Source: Butyrivibrio fibrisolvens 16/4 (lineage in GTDB: Bacteria; Bacillota; Clostridia; Lachnospirales; Lachnospiraceae). From it: a stretch of DNA of 64,000 nt. Each line of letters starts with the position of its first letter. Within the stretch, counting starts at the first letter, position 1. The stretch is from the NCBI GenBank assembly GCA_000209815.1, contig FP929036.1, positions 2,392,035 through 2,456,034 of the forward strand, read 5' to 3'. The translations under genes and the position numbers were made by a program. Shown piece by piece: positions 56,493-64,000 of this stretch. The notes beneath the pieces are model-generated. The model saw only the letters and a program-made list of their open reading frames with translations. It was not told the origin of the DNA and made no database searches.

Positions 56493-56549
56493 AAATCCTC
56501 CTTTGAAGCTACGAATTACTATCCATTTAATTATATCAGAAACTATCTT

Positions 56550-57848
56550 TTATTCAAAACAAGCTCTTACAACTTCGATGATTCTATCCTGTTCCTCAGG
56601 TGTCATCTTATTGTCACTAGGGAGGCAAAGACCTCTGTTGAAGATATCTACGCCTCTATCAAGAAGCTTTCCATCCTGGCCCATAACGCCACCTGCGATG
56701 TAAGCGTTAGTAACAGCGCGTCCATTTCCTTCGCGAGTAATAAAAGGATTGAGACGATAGATGGGCTGCATATGCATTGGCTTCCAGATTGGACGGCCCT
56801 CTGCATTGATGCTGGCGATAGCCTGAAGGATTTCTGTAGGACAGCTCTTGCCGTGCTCTGGTGTGAAAAGTGCCTCCTGCTCGCCACGTACCTGTGGACA
56901 CATAGCATCTTCATCAATGATGAGGCAAGATAACCAGTAGTTTGGATTAGAGTTCTGAATATCCATTGGATTCATCTGAACTGGAAGCCCCTTAAAGCCT
57001 TCCTTGTATCTTTCGTAGATTGCCTTCTTCTGGGCGATGTGCTCCTCAAGGTATGGGAGCTGACCGCGGATTACACCAGCGATAACATTACTCATACGAT
57101 AATTGTAGCCAAGCTCCTCGTGCTGGTACCAAGCAGCTGCCTCGCGGGCCTGTGTAGACCACTTGCGAACCTTCTCTGCTGCCTCCTTGCTGTCTGTAAG
57201 GAAACATCCACCCGCAGAACCTGTGATAATCTTATTTCCATTAAATGAGATTGTGTTGTAATGACCGAATGAACCAGTCTGAACACCCTTGTATGTAGCA
57301 CCAAAAGACTCCGCTGCATCCTCTACAAGAATTGCACCATGTTCCTGTACGATTGCATTAATTTCATCAATCTTTCCAGGAGTACCATAAAGGTGAGCAC
57401 AAACGACAACCTTTACCTCTGGATAAATTTCAAATGCCTTCTTTAAGGCCACTGGGTCCATATTCCAAGTATCATCCTCTGTGTCGATGAATACTGGAAT
57501 ACCACCCTCGTAGATTACAGGGTTTACAGTAGCATCAAAAGTCATATCTGTGCAGAAAACCTTGTGTCCTTCAAGACATCCATGGCCAACTGCTGGCATT
57601 CCGTATGCCTCGATACCTGCAAGCTTCATTGAAAGGTGGAGTGATGCAGTACCTGCTGAAAGACCTACTGCGTATTTTACGCCTACTTTCTCTGCGCAGA
57701 TGCGCTCAACTTCATTTATATTAGTACCTGCTGTAGTCATCCAGTTAGTATCATAGGCCTCCTGAATGTACTTTAGCTCCTCGCCGTGCATTGAAGGTGT
57801 AGCGAGGAAAACCTTTTTCTCAAATTTCTCAATATTCTTTGTATACAT
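56550..57848 (-). CDS. DegT/DnrJ/EryC1 family PLP sugar aminotransferase
   Basis: 432 residues from ATG 57848 (the ATG 6 nt earlier is too close to the GAGGTG site). Typical: MHGEELKYIQEAYDTNWMTT, VGLSAGTASLHLSMKLAGI, VIYEGGIPVFIDTEDDTWNM, GAILVEDAAESFGATYKG and the PLP lysine in FNGNKIITGSAGG. It transfers an amino group from glutamate to a 4-keto (or 3-keto) nucleotide sugar. PglE-like lengths are shorter; the extra C-terminal 50 residues (ITREGNGRAVTNAYIAGG) are seen in longer WbpE-like forms. With the PglF-like dehydratase at 60454 it could give UDP-4-amino-4,6-dideoxy-GlcNAc, and the NeuD-like enzyme could acetylate it. This is a consistent bacillosamine-like route, but inferred. Confidence 0.9.
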   Translation of the reverse strand: MYTKNIEKFEKKVFLATPSMHGEELKYIQEAYDTNWMTTAGTNINEVERICAEKVGVKYAVGLSAGTASLHLSMKLAGIEAYGMPAVGHGCLEGHKVFCTDMTFDATVNPVIYEGGIPVFIDTEDDTWNMDPVALKKAFEIYPEVKVVVCAHLYGTPGKIDEINAIVQEHGAILVEDAAESFGATYKGVQTGSFGHYNTISFNGNKIITGSAGGCFLTDSKEAAEKVRKWSTQAREAAAWYQHEELGYNYRMSNVIAGVIRGQLPYLEEHIAQKKAIYERYKEGFKGLPVQMNPMDIQNSNPNYWLSCLIIDEDAMCPQVRGEQEALFTPEHGKSCPTEILQAIASINAEGRPIWKPMHMQPIYRLNPFITREGNGRAVTNAYIAGGVMGQDGKLLDRGVDIFNRGLCLPSDNKMTPEEQDRIIEVVRACFE

Positions 57849-57892
57849 TTTCATTCACCTCTATGTATAAAATCCAATTACATATACTAGAC

Positions 57893-59497
57893 CTATTCGC
57901 CTAACTTTACAATCACTTTTCCGCTAATTACTTTTATAGAACCGTCATTAGGATATGTAGGCATCGCCAAAACTTCTGGCTCTACAGCATAATTTCCATC
58001 ATCCACAATTACATTTTCATTTCCAAAACCAAGGTGTTCTCTAAGGAAATAGATTGACCCTTCGTAGCGAACCAAATCAGGGTAGCGTGGGAACTTCTGA
58101 ATCTTAACAGCATCCAGCTGCTCTGCATTGTCAACTGTGGCAAATGTACCATCTTCCAGATTAGACCAACCTACAAGAACGATTTCCATATCGTCCTCAA
58201 AGCCCTCTGTGGTTTTGATGGCTGTAATCATCTGATTAAAATATGCTATCGCCTGCTCCTGAGCAATCTCGCCCTTCATATAAGCAGCGTTGTCCATATA
58301 TGTGTAACCGAGAGTCATTATGGTGATTGATACAATCTGAATCCAGGTGGCTGCAACCATTATCGTATTTACAATACCAGTCCGAACTGCTCCAGCTTCC
58401 ATTCTTTCTACAAGAAGAAGTGGCAGGATAAATACAAAGATATCTCCATAAAGCATCAGCGAATCTACATTGTATTCGCTGCTGGTAGAAAGAAGATATA
58501 CCACGTTCATTCCTATTGGAAGGAAGATAAGACCTATAATGCCAAATAGCTTTATTGAAAGCTTGGTCTTTGCCTTAGTCAGAAGATATACAATCTGCAC
58601 TAACGTAATTACGAATATTAAAGCTGTGAATGCTTTCTGATATAAAACCGCATTGATGCCTTCTTGGGAGAATCCAAAGAAAGCCTTTATCATTCCTATA
58701 AATACTTCTGGGAATTTGGAGATATCATATCCCTCGTCCATTCCCTTGTAGTCTACAGCCACGATATGTTTTACAGTCATTGTCACCTTGCGAAGCACCG
58801 CCCATAACACAAGGCTTATTCCAAGGTGAGCAAGATATGTAAAGCCTCGCTTTACATACTGAATTGGCGATGTGAACTCATCATCCAAAACATCAAAGAA
58901 AAGCTGAATAAGAAACAGTGCAATAAGTACTGAAATGTATGCCTGATAAATGCCAAGGCCTATAGTGCATAATGCAATGGAACCTATAAAAGCAGGCAGG
59001 AACTTCTTATCCTTTGAAGAAAAACCGTCTTCCATCACCTTAGCTGAAAGGAATGTAAGAAGTAGTGCCAACTGATATTCCCAAGATGTAAACATAAATG
59101 AGAAGATGCTGGCAACTACTGGGTATACCACCATTATCACGCCTATGGCAGCAGCAATAAACTTGCTGGAAACATTGAACAGCTTTACAAAAACCATAGC
59201 CGCCATAGCGATAAAAACAATGGATAAAATTCCATTAAATACTGGCACTGAAAAAAGCTTTGTAGTCTTCATCTGTATATCATAGATGAAACCCAGCATC
59301 CAGCGACCTGATTCGTAGGTACCACCCAAATTAAAAAGGCAAGCAGTATTATCGTGATATGAAATCCTGTTAAAAATTATATATCCATGAGCAATCAGCC
59401 CAGCAACAAGCGCAGCCGCGAAGGCATACACCTGCTGTTCATTAAGACGATTTCTCATGGATTTAAAAAAGTTCTCTATTGGTGAAGTAAAATTCAT
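57893..59497 (-). CDS. GtrII-like membrane glucosyltransferase (Glucos_trans_II)
   Basis: 534 residues with about 11 membrane helices. RISYHDNTACLFNLGGTYES (about 46-65) and SGRWMLGF are the signature of this domain, where the D of YHDN lies in the first extracytoplasmic loop. The C-terminal 130 residues are a soluble domain. In phage serotype conversion systems GtrII-type enzymes move glucose from undecaprenyl-phosphate-glucose to O antigen outside the membrane. Here it directly follows a gtrB homologue (1-nt gap at 59498), a typical flippase-less pair. Decoration of a wall glycan with glucose is likely. Confidence 0.85.
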   Translation of the reverse strand: MNFTSPIENFFKSMRNRLNEQQVYAFAAALVAGLIAHGYIIFNRISYHDNTACLFNLGGTYESGRWMLGFIYDIQMKTTKLFSVPVFNGILSIVFIAMAAMVFVKLFNVSSKFIAAAIGVIMVVYPVVASIFSFMFTSWEYQLALLLTFLSAKVMEDGFSSKDKKFLPAFIGSIALCTIGLGIYQAYISVLIALFLIQLFFDVLDDEFTSPIQYVKRGFTYLAHLGISLVLWAVLRKVTMTVKHIVAVDYKGMDEGYDISKFPEVFIGMIKAFFGFSQEGINAVLYQKAFTALIFVITLVQIVYLLTKAKTKLSIKLFGIIGLIFLPIGMNVVYLLSTSSEYNVDSLMLYGDIFVFILPLLLVERMEAGAVRTGIVNTIMVAATWIQIVSITIMTLGYTYMDNAAYMKGEIAQEQAIAYFNQMITAIKTTEGFEDDMEIVLVGWSNLEDGTFATVDNAEQLDAVKIQKFPRYPDLVRYEGSIYFLREHLGFGNENVIVDDGNYAVEPEVLAMPTYPNDGSIKVISGKVIVKLGE

Positions 59498-59498
59498 T

Positions 59499-60437
59499 TT
59501 ATTCCTCTTCCTGTACCAGATAGATTGGTCGGTTCTTTGTCTCTAAATATGCCTTAGCAAGGTACTCGCCTAACACACCCATGCAAAGTAACTGAATACC
59601 TGAAACCAAAAGAATGATACATACCATTGATGGCCATCCATTTGTAGGATCACCGAAAGTCAATGTGCGAACTATGATTACAATAATGAAGATAAATGCC
59701 ACAAGGCACATAATCATTCCAAAGATGGAAGCCATAATAAGCGGCGCTGTAGAAAAGGCCACGATACCCTCAATGGCATAAATGAAAAGCTTCCAGAAGG
59801 ACCACTTTGTCTCTCCTGCTACACGTTCTACATTTTCAAACTCCAGCCACTTGCGTTTGAAACCAACCCAACCGAAGATACCCTTCGAGAAACGATTGTA
59901 TTCCTTCATAGAAAGGATTGCATCGGCTACCTTGCGGGTCATCATCTGATAATCGCGAGCACCATCTACGATGTCTGCGCTGGAAATCTTGTTCATAAGC
60001 TTGTAAAACTTTCTGGCAAACCAAGAACGAATAGGTGGCTCGCCTTTGCGGTCTACACGTCGGGTAGCTACGCATTCGTACTTGCCTGATTCGATGTATG
60101 TAAGCATCTCTGGAAGCATAGCAGGTGGATCCTGTAAATCCGCATCCATAATAACCACGTAATCACCCTTTGATTTCTCAAGGCCAGCGTAAATACCAGC
60201 CTCCTTACCAAAGTTTCGAGAGAAAGAAACAAAGTGTACTCTCTCATCCTGGCTGTGAAGATTTCGGCAAACCTCTAAGGTCTTGTCCCTAGAACCATCA
60301 TCCACAAATACAAATTCTAAATCTACAGAGGAAAGCTTATCCTCTTTTTCCATATCTCTGATTGTCTGATAGAAAATAGGAAGTGATTCCTCCTCATTGT
60401 AACAAGGTACAATGATTGTAAGTAATTTCTTATCCAT
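59499..60437 (-). CDS. GtrB-like bactoprenol glucosyltransferase
   Basis: 312 residues. GT2 domain LTIVPCYNEEESLPIF (6-21), FVFVDDGSRDKTLEV, FSRNFGKEAGIYAGLEKSKG and IMDADLQDPPAMLPEM, then two membrane helices (about 230-255 and 265-290) and ETKNRPIYLVQEEE. Makes undecaprenyl-phosphate-glucose on the cytoplasmic face for the neighbouring GtrII-like enzyme. All GtrB landmarks are present. Start behind GAGGATAAATA; 16 nt after the dehydratase gene. Confidence 0.93.
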   Translation of the reverse strand: MDKKLLTIIVPCYNEEESLPIFYQTIRDMEKEDKLSSVDLEFVFVDDGSRDKTLEVCRNLHSQDERVHFVSFSRNFGKEAGIYAGLEKSKGDYVVIMDADLQDPPAMLPEMLTYIESGKYECVATRRVDRKGEPPIRSWFARKFYKLMNKISSADIVDGARDYQMMTRKVADAILSMKEYNRFSKGIFGWVGFKRKWLEFENVERVAGETKWSFWKLFIYAIEGIVAFSTAPLIMASIFGMIMCLVAFIFIIVIIVRTLTFGDPTNGWPSMVCIILLVSGIQLLCMGVLGEYLAKAYLETKNRPIYLVQEEE

Positions 60438-60453
60438 TATTTATCCTCGCTAA

Positions 60454-62409
60454 TTAACCCTTGAATGTAGGGACTGTCTTTCTGATAGTTTCCACTACAT
60501 CCTCGGCATTATTGTCGTATGCAAGCACCATAAGTGTGCCCAGATTATTTAAAAATTCTTCTGAATCAAACTTGATAGGCTCCGCCACGTGAATGAGATG
60601 ATTTTCTGTTTCCTTCAAGCCTTCCTCACTCATAAGCTTTTCTTCATAAAGCTTTTCACCTGGACGAAGACCGATGTACTCAATCTCGATATCGATATCA
60701 GGGCGAAGACCTGCAAGCTCAATCATATTTCTAGCAAGATCAAGAATCTTTACTGGCTCTCCCATATCCAGAACGAAAATCTCCCCACCGCTGGCATTAG
60801 CACCGGCCTTTAATACCAGGCTGACTGCCTCAGGAATAGTCATGAAATATCTGATGATATCCTTGTGAGTAAGTGTGACTGGGCCGCCCTCTGCAATCTG
60901 CTTTTTGAAAAGAGGAACTACCGAGCCATTAGAGCCAAGTACATTTCCAAAACGAACTGCCACATATTCTGTGTGACCACTTCCAGCAGAAACCTTTTCT
61001 GCAGCATCCATATTTACCTCTAACTGATGAGAAAGAAGAACTGGGAGCTGGTCTTCCATATTATTACGAACGGCCTTATCAAAGGTCTGGATAATCATTT
61101 CGCATATACGTTTTGTAGCACCCATGACATTTGTAGGGTTAACTGCCTTGTCGGTGCTGATAAGAACGAATCTGTCGCAACTGTATTTCATAGCTGCGTA
61201 GGCAGTCTTGTAAGTACCAACTGCATTATTTTTTATAGCCTCACATGGGCTGTCCTCCATAAGAGGTACATGCTTGTGTGCTGCTGCGTGATAACAAATG
61301 TTAGGTCTGTATGTTTCGAATACAGAATTGATTCTTCGCGCATCACGAACAGAACCAATAAGTGTAACCAAATCAAGCTGCGGATATCTACGCTTTAATT
61401 CAAGCTGAATGTCGTATGCATTATTCTCGTATACATCAAAAATAATCAGCTGCTTTGGCTGATATTTTGCAATCTGTCTGCAAAGCTCCGAACCTATGGA
61501 ACCGCCACCACCAGTGACTAGGACTACCTTATCCTTTAACTGTGCAGCCACATCTTCCTGATGAAGGCTGATTGGATCACGTCCTAATACATCCTCAATA
61601 GTGATGTTCTGAAGACTGCCCGCACTGATAACACCTGCCTTTTCTGCGTACATATTAGGAAGCTGCTTAATCTTGCAATCTGTTTCCTTGCAGATATTAA
61701 TAAGATTACGCTTATCACTAGGTGTGATATTCGCAATTGCGATATAGATTTCGCTGATTTCAAACTTCTCTACAGCGTATAGAATCTTGTCACGGCCTCC
61801 GATGACCTCTACTCCATCAATGTAACGTCCCCATTTATTAGAATTATCATCGATAATGCTGACGATTTTAGTACCGGTCTTTTTATTTCCATTTACAAAA
61901 TTAACATCACGAAGAATCATACGGCCTGCAGAGCCTGCACCAATGAGGAGTACATTGTTCTCTACTATATTGGCTGCTCTGTTCTCACGAAGGAGCAGGA
62001 TGAATCTATATGAAAATCTGATGCTAACAGCAAAGAAAAACTGGAATGCGATACCAAAAACATAGTAGGAAATAGGCATTCTATATATAAACACAGTAAC
62101 TACTACTACATTTGTAATCAATGTAATAGCTGTAGCTATAACTAATTTCTTTAGCTCGTAGAAGCTGGCGAAGCGCCAAATGCTGCGGTACAAGCCAAGA
62201 AAATAATATACTGCAATTGTAAATATGGTATATGGAATAATAATGAGATAATATTTTGAAAGATACGGCTCCTGAATGTGAGTAAACTGGCAGTCAAAAC
62301 GAAGCCAGAGCGCCAAAAAATAAGACAGAGCGACTGTGAAGCAATCGTACGCTGTCAGAATGTAAGCAACCTTATGCCAATGTTTGATATTATTAAATAT
62401 GTCCTTCAT
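60454..62409 (-). CDS. PglF/CapD-type membrane nucleotide-sugar 4,6-dehydratase
   Basis: 651 residues. Four N-terminal membrane helices (about 15-140), a first Rossmann domain (VLLIGAGSAGRMILRDVNF about 152-170) and a C-terminal SDR (VVLVTGGGGSIGSELCRQIA about 297-316; GSVRDARR; YHAAAHKHVPLMED; STDKAVNPTNVMGATKRICE with Met for Tyr). It dehydrates UDP-GlcNAc to the 4-keto-6-deoxy sugar (retaining type). With DegT and NeuD-like enzymes this gives diacetamido-bacillosamine or a related sugar. First gene of a seven-gene minus-strand unit down to 54428. Confidence 0.93.
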   Translation of the reverse strand: MKDIFNNIKHWHKVAYILTAYDCFTVALSYFLALWLRFDCQFTHIQEPYLSKYYLIIIPYTIFTIAVYYFLGLYRSIWRFASFYELKKLVIATAITLITNVVVVTVFIYRMPISYYVFGIAFQFFFAVSIRFSYRFILLLRENRAANIVENNVLLIGAGSAGRMILRDVNFVNGNKKTGTKIVSIIDDNSNKWGRYIDGVEVIGGRDKILYAVEKFEISEIYIAIANITPSDKRNLINICKETDCKIKQLPNMYAEKAGVISAGSLQNITIEDVLGRDPISLHQEDVAAQLKDKVVLVTGGGGSIGSELCRQIAKYQPKQLIIFDVYENNAYDIQLELKRRYPQLDLVTLIGSVRDARRINSVFETYRPNICYHAAAHKHVPLMEDSPCEAIKNNAVGTYKTAYAAMKYSCDRFVLISTDKAVNPTNVMGATKRICEMIIQTFDKAVRNNMEDQLPVLLSHQLEVNMDAAEKVSAGSGHTEYVAVRFGNVLGSNGSVVPLFKKQIAEGGPVTLTHKDIIRYFMTIPEAVSLVLKAGANASGGEIFVLDMGEPVKILDLARNMIELAGLRPDIDIEIEYIGLRPGEKLYEEKLMSEEGLKETENHLIHVAEPIKFDSEEFLNNLGTLMVLAYDNNAEDVVETIRKTVPTFKG

Positions 62410-62468
62410 ATAAAATGGTATCCTCTAGTGTTTATATTCACCGGATATTTTAACATAAAATAAAAAAA

Positions 62469-62491
62469 GGGCGAGATTTATATACTCGCCC
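62469..62491 (-). terminator. Terminator of sodA
   Basis: GGGCGAG, 9-nt loop, CTCGCCC, followed on the minus strand by TTTTTTTATTTTA, 11 nt after the sodA stop. Confidence 0.9.
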
Positions 62492-62501
62492 TGGATTGAT
62501 T

Positions 62502-63116
62502 TTAAATTAATGATTCATATCTTGCCTCTACCTTTTTCCAATCAAGTATCTCCCAGAATGCTTTTATGTAGTCAGGGCGAAGATTCTTGTACTTAAGATA
62601 ATAAGCATGTTCCCAAACATCAAGAGCAATGAGTGGAATCTGGCCTGTGCCCTCAGAAATAGGATTGTCTTGATTCAATGTCTTTGACACATATAGCTTT
62701 CCAGATTTGTCTGTTGATAACCAAGCCCATCCAGAACCAAACTGCGCTGCTGCAAGAGCTGATATCTCGTCCTTGCAAGCATCCAAGCTGCCAAACTTCT
62801 CATTAATCGCTGCAAGAAACTTTCCTGTAGGAGCCTTTGCTGGATTTGGAGAGAACATTTCAAAATATAGGTTGTGATTGTAGTAGCCACCGCCCTGATT
62901 CTTTAAGCCCTGACGTAATGTTGCATCAGAAACTGAATCCAGGCTTCCGAGGATTTCTTCAGCACTCTTTCCAGTAAGGCCAGCTTTTTCTACCAAGTCG
63001 TTGAAATTCTTAGTGTATGTGGCGTGGTGTTTACCGTGATGAGTCTCTATTGTAGTCTGATCAATATATGGCTCTAAACCGTTTGTTGCGTAATCCAATT
63101 TAACCTGTTCAAACAT
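62502..63116 (-). CDS. sodA: Superoxide dismutase, Mn type
   Basis: 204 residues. Converts superoxide to peroxide and oxygen in the cytoplasm. Ligands: H27 in HHGKHHATY, H in YYNHNLYF, and D and H in DVWEHAYYLKYKN. The GGG before YYNH and Gln in LNQDNP are the Mn-type signature (Fe enzymes carry the Gln elsewhere). Excellent ribosome site AAGGAGGGTTTTACA. Upstream are inverted repeats GTTGA/TCAAC (63137-63152) and ATGCT/AGCAT (63159-63174) that could be operators. Monocistronic with its own terminator. Confidence 0.95.
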   Translation of the reverse strand: MFEQVKLDYATNGLEPYIDQTTIETHHGKHHATYTKNFNDLVEKAGLTGKSAEEILGSLDSVSDATLRQGLKNQGGGYYNHNLYFEMFSPNPAKAPTGKFLAAINEKFGSLDACKDEISALAAAQFGSGWAWLSTDKSGKLYVSKTLNQDNPISEGTGQIPLIALDVWEHAYYLKYKNLRPDYIKAFWEILDWKKVEARYESLI

Positions 63117-63136
63117 TGTAAAACCCTCCTTTTTAA

Positions 63137-63174
63137 GTTGAATATAATCAACATCTTTATGCTGATTGTAGCAT
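63137..63174. promoter_or_regulatory. Inverted repeats upstream of sodA
   Basis: GTTGA, 6 nt, TCAAC at 63137-63152 and ATGCT, 6 nt, AGCAT at 63159-63174, placed 21-58 nt before the ATG. Neither matches the PerR or Fur consensus. A possible operator. Confidence 0.3.
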
Positions 63175-63202
63175 TAGTGCTTGAGGTATACAATATGATC
63201 TT

Positions 63203-63693
63203 TTAATGTTCCCCAGGCAATGGTCTATGCTTTCCCGTCAGCTCCTCTACATCAATTCTCATTACAGTCACGATAGATGTCATTTTCTCGTCAAAGGTGA
63301 AGTCATTTTTCCTGTCTGAGTTTTCATAATAGCTCGTAGTCCTAAGTCCTTCTCGACAGGATCATCAACAAATGTAATCTTACCTGTGCCCATCAGGCAT
63401 TCGTAGCTCATCCCATACTGGCAAGCCATTTTGCCTTCAAAAGATTCTGCATATAGCTCCATTGTAAAGCAACACTCTGGATTCTTCTTTATGATGTCCA
63501 GCTTTCTTCCTGTGTGCCCACTATGAAGGTAAAGGATATAATGGCCATCAGCATCATCTCTAGCCACACCATAGTTCATGGGTACCACATATGGCTTTCC
63601 ATCATCCACTAGGCCGAGGTGAAGATATAGGCAATTATTCAATATCTGATCCAGTTTATTTTTGTCTGTTATTTCTCGTTCTCTTCGAGTCAT
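63203..63693 (-). CDS. Pyridoxamine 5'-phosphate oxidase-like flavin protein, NimA type (1-nt frameshift)
   Basis: 163 residues after repair. Split-barrel FMN-binding family related to NimA nitroimidazole reductase: REITDKNKLDQILNNCLYL, LGLVDDGKPYVVPMNYG, ILYLHSGHTGRKLDIIKKNP and VCFTMELY-like CCFTMELYAES. The frame stops at 63280; one extra A in the A5 at 63306-63310 yields GKNDFTFDEKMTSIVTVMRI and the family end LTGKHRPLP, stop at 63203. Ribosome site TCAGGAGGAACTG. Follows the small gene at 63711 by 17 nt. Substrate unknown; an NimA-like role is possible. Confidence 0.85.
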
Positions 63694-63710
63694 CAGTTCC
63701 TCCTGACAAT

Positions 63711-63897
63711 CTAGCTCTTCAATTCCGGTGCCTTCCAGCTACTAACAACCCTCTCCGGAGTCCCCATAAACTCCTCCATAGTTGCAGAAGTCTCAGAGCT
63801 GATACCTTCCTTCTTCACTACCGACTTCACCGTATCTTTCCGCCAAAGCATATAATTCATCTTTTGTGTAACCTTTAAGTCTGTTTGTAAGTAACAT
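63711..63897 (-). CDS. Small protein gene, frame possibly broken
   Basis: Begins ATG 63897 behind GGGAGAATAATA with MLLTNRLKGYTKDELYALAE. The open frame ends early after 34 codons, while another frame over the same region carries a protein-like run (DTVKSVVKKEGISSETSATM, EEFMGTPERVVSSWKAPEL) to a stop at 63711. Removing one base near 63836-63841 would join them into about 61 residues. No family recognised. Placed in a unit with the flavoprotein gene and the edge gene, whose stop is 2 nt upstream. Confidence 0.4.
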
Positions 63898-63899
63898 TA

Positions 63900-64000
63900 T
63901 TATTCTCCCAAATAATCATGTTTATATTCCAGCTTCCAAGGAAATATTTTACATATTTTTTCAATACTTCCCTTTGTAGTGTAATACCCATTGAGCTTTT
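63900..64000 (-). CDS. Partial gene at window edge (C-terminus only)
   Basis: The last 32 codons of a minus-strand gene, ending YYTTKGSIEKICKIFPWKLE and YKHDYLGE, stop TAA at 63900-63902. The other frames are interrupted. No family recognised from this fragment. Confidence 0.5.
   Translation of the reverse strand, partial: KLNGYYTTKGSIEKICKIFPWKLEYKHDYLGE

Noticed and set aside
1-64000. CRISPR array, tRNA, rRNA, IS element or prophage
   Set aside because: No regularly spaced repeats, no cloverleaf or rRNA-like stretches, and no transposase or phage genes apart from the Rpn-type protein.

Overview
This 64 kb window looks like part of a low-GC Firmicutes chromosome. The best guess is an anaerobic Lachnospiraceae of the Butyrivibrio/Pseudobutyrivibrio type. 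The guess rests on AGGAGG-type ribosome sites, an ABC-exported RgpF-type (rhamnan-like) polysaccharide, an LCP ligase, a VanW protein, a sortase-less Cys-rich surface protein and Mn-type SOD. No rRNA, tRNA, CRISPR array, IS element or prophage was seen. Genus is inference; nothing here fixes it.

Layout. 1-1.9 kb: an Rpn-type nuclease behind a promoter whose spacer is a perfect palindrome, and an XRE regulator. 1.8-6.2 kb: UDP-glucose dehydrogenase, a membrane metallophosphoesterase, a DUF4422 protein, an unlisted 45-residue membrane peptide and a GT2 glycosyltransferase. 6.3-12.6 kb: VanZ-like protein, carbamate kinase, HtrA protease, GlmS and an LCP ligase with a disordered repeat tail. 12.7-21.3 kb: GT2 enzymes, an initiating sugar-phosphate transferase, two acyltransferases and an LTA-synthase-like enzyme. 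21.4-25.6 kb: a giant surface protein. 25.8-38.3 kb: an ABC-exported polysaccharide cluster (GT2, kinase-RgpF-HAD fusion, methyltransferase, Wzt, GDPD, Wzm, polytopic protein) led by thymidine kinase. 38.4-49.2 kb: GGDEF protein, VanW, glycogen phosphorylase, AraC regulator, a three-gene ABC exporter and O-acetylhomoserine sulfhydrylase. 49.4-54.3 kb: a UDP-L-FucNAc cassette (CapF, CapG, CapE) with a split SMR-like pair and a NeuD-type acetyltransferase. 54.4-62.4 kb: GtrB-like transferases, a GtrII-like membrane glucosyltransferase, DegT aminotransferase and a PglF/CapD-type dehydratase. 62.5-64 kb: SodA, a flavin-type small protein and two small edge genes.

Most genes therefore build, modify, flip or attach cell-surface polymers. 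UDP-glucuronate, UDP-GlcNAc precursor (GlmS), UDP-L-FucNAc and 4,6-dideoxy sugars can all be made locally. The initiating transferase and the GT2 enzymes would assemble chains, Wzm/Wzt would export one of them, acyl, glycerol-phosphate and glucosyl enzymes would decorate, and the LCP protein would attach to the wall.

Two things stand out. First, 14 genes are broken by 15 single-base frameshifts (two more possible); twelve are a missing base, mostly one A short in an A5 run, and three an extra G in a G4-G5 run. Each repair restores a full-length family protein, so uncorrected homopolymer errors in the assembly are the likely cause, and I annotate these as single genes. Second, the leaders of glgP and the O-acetylhomoserine sulfhydrylase gene share a long covarying stem with an identical A/GUA internal loop, a candidate undescribed RNA element, with partial copies nearby.
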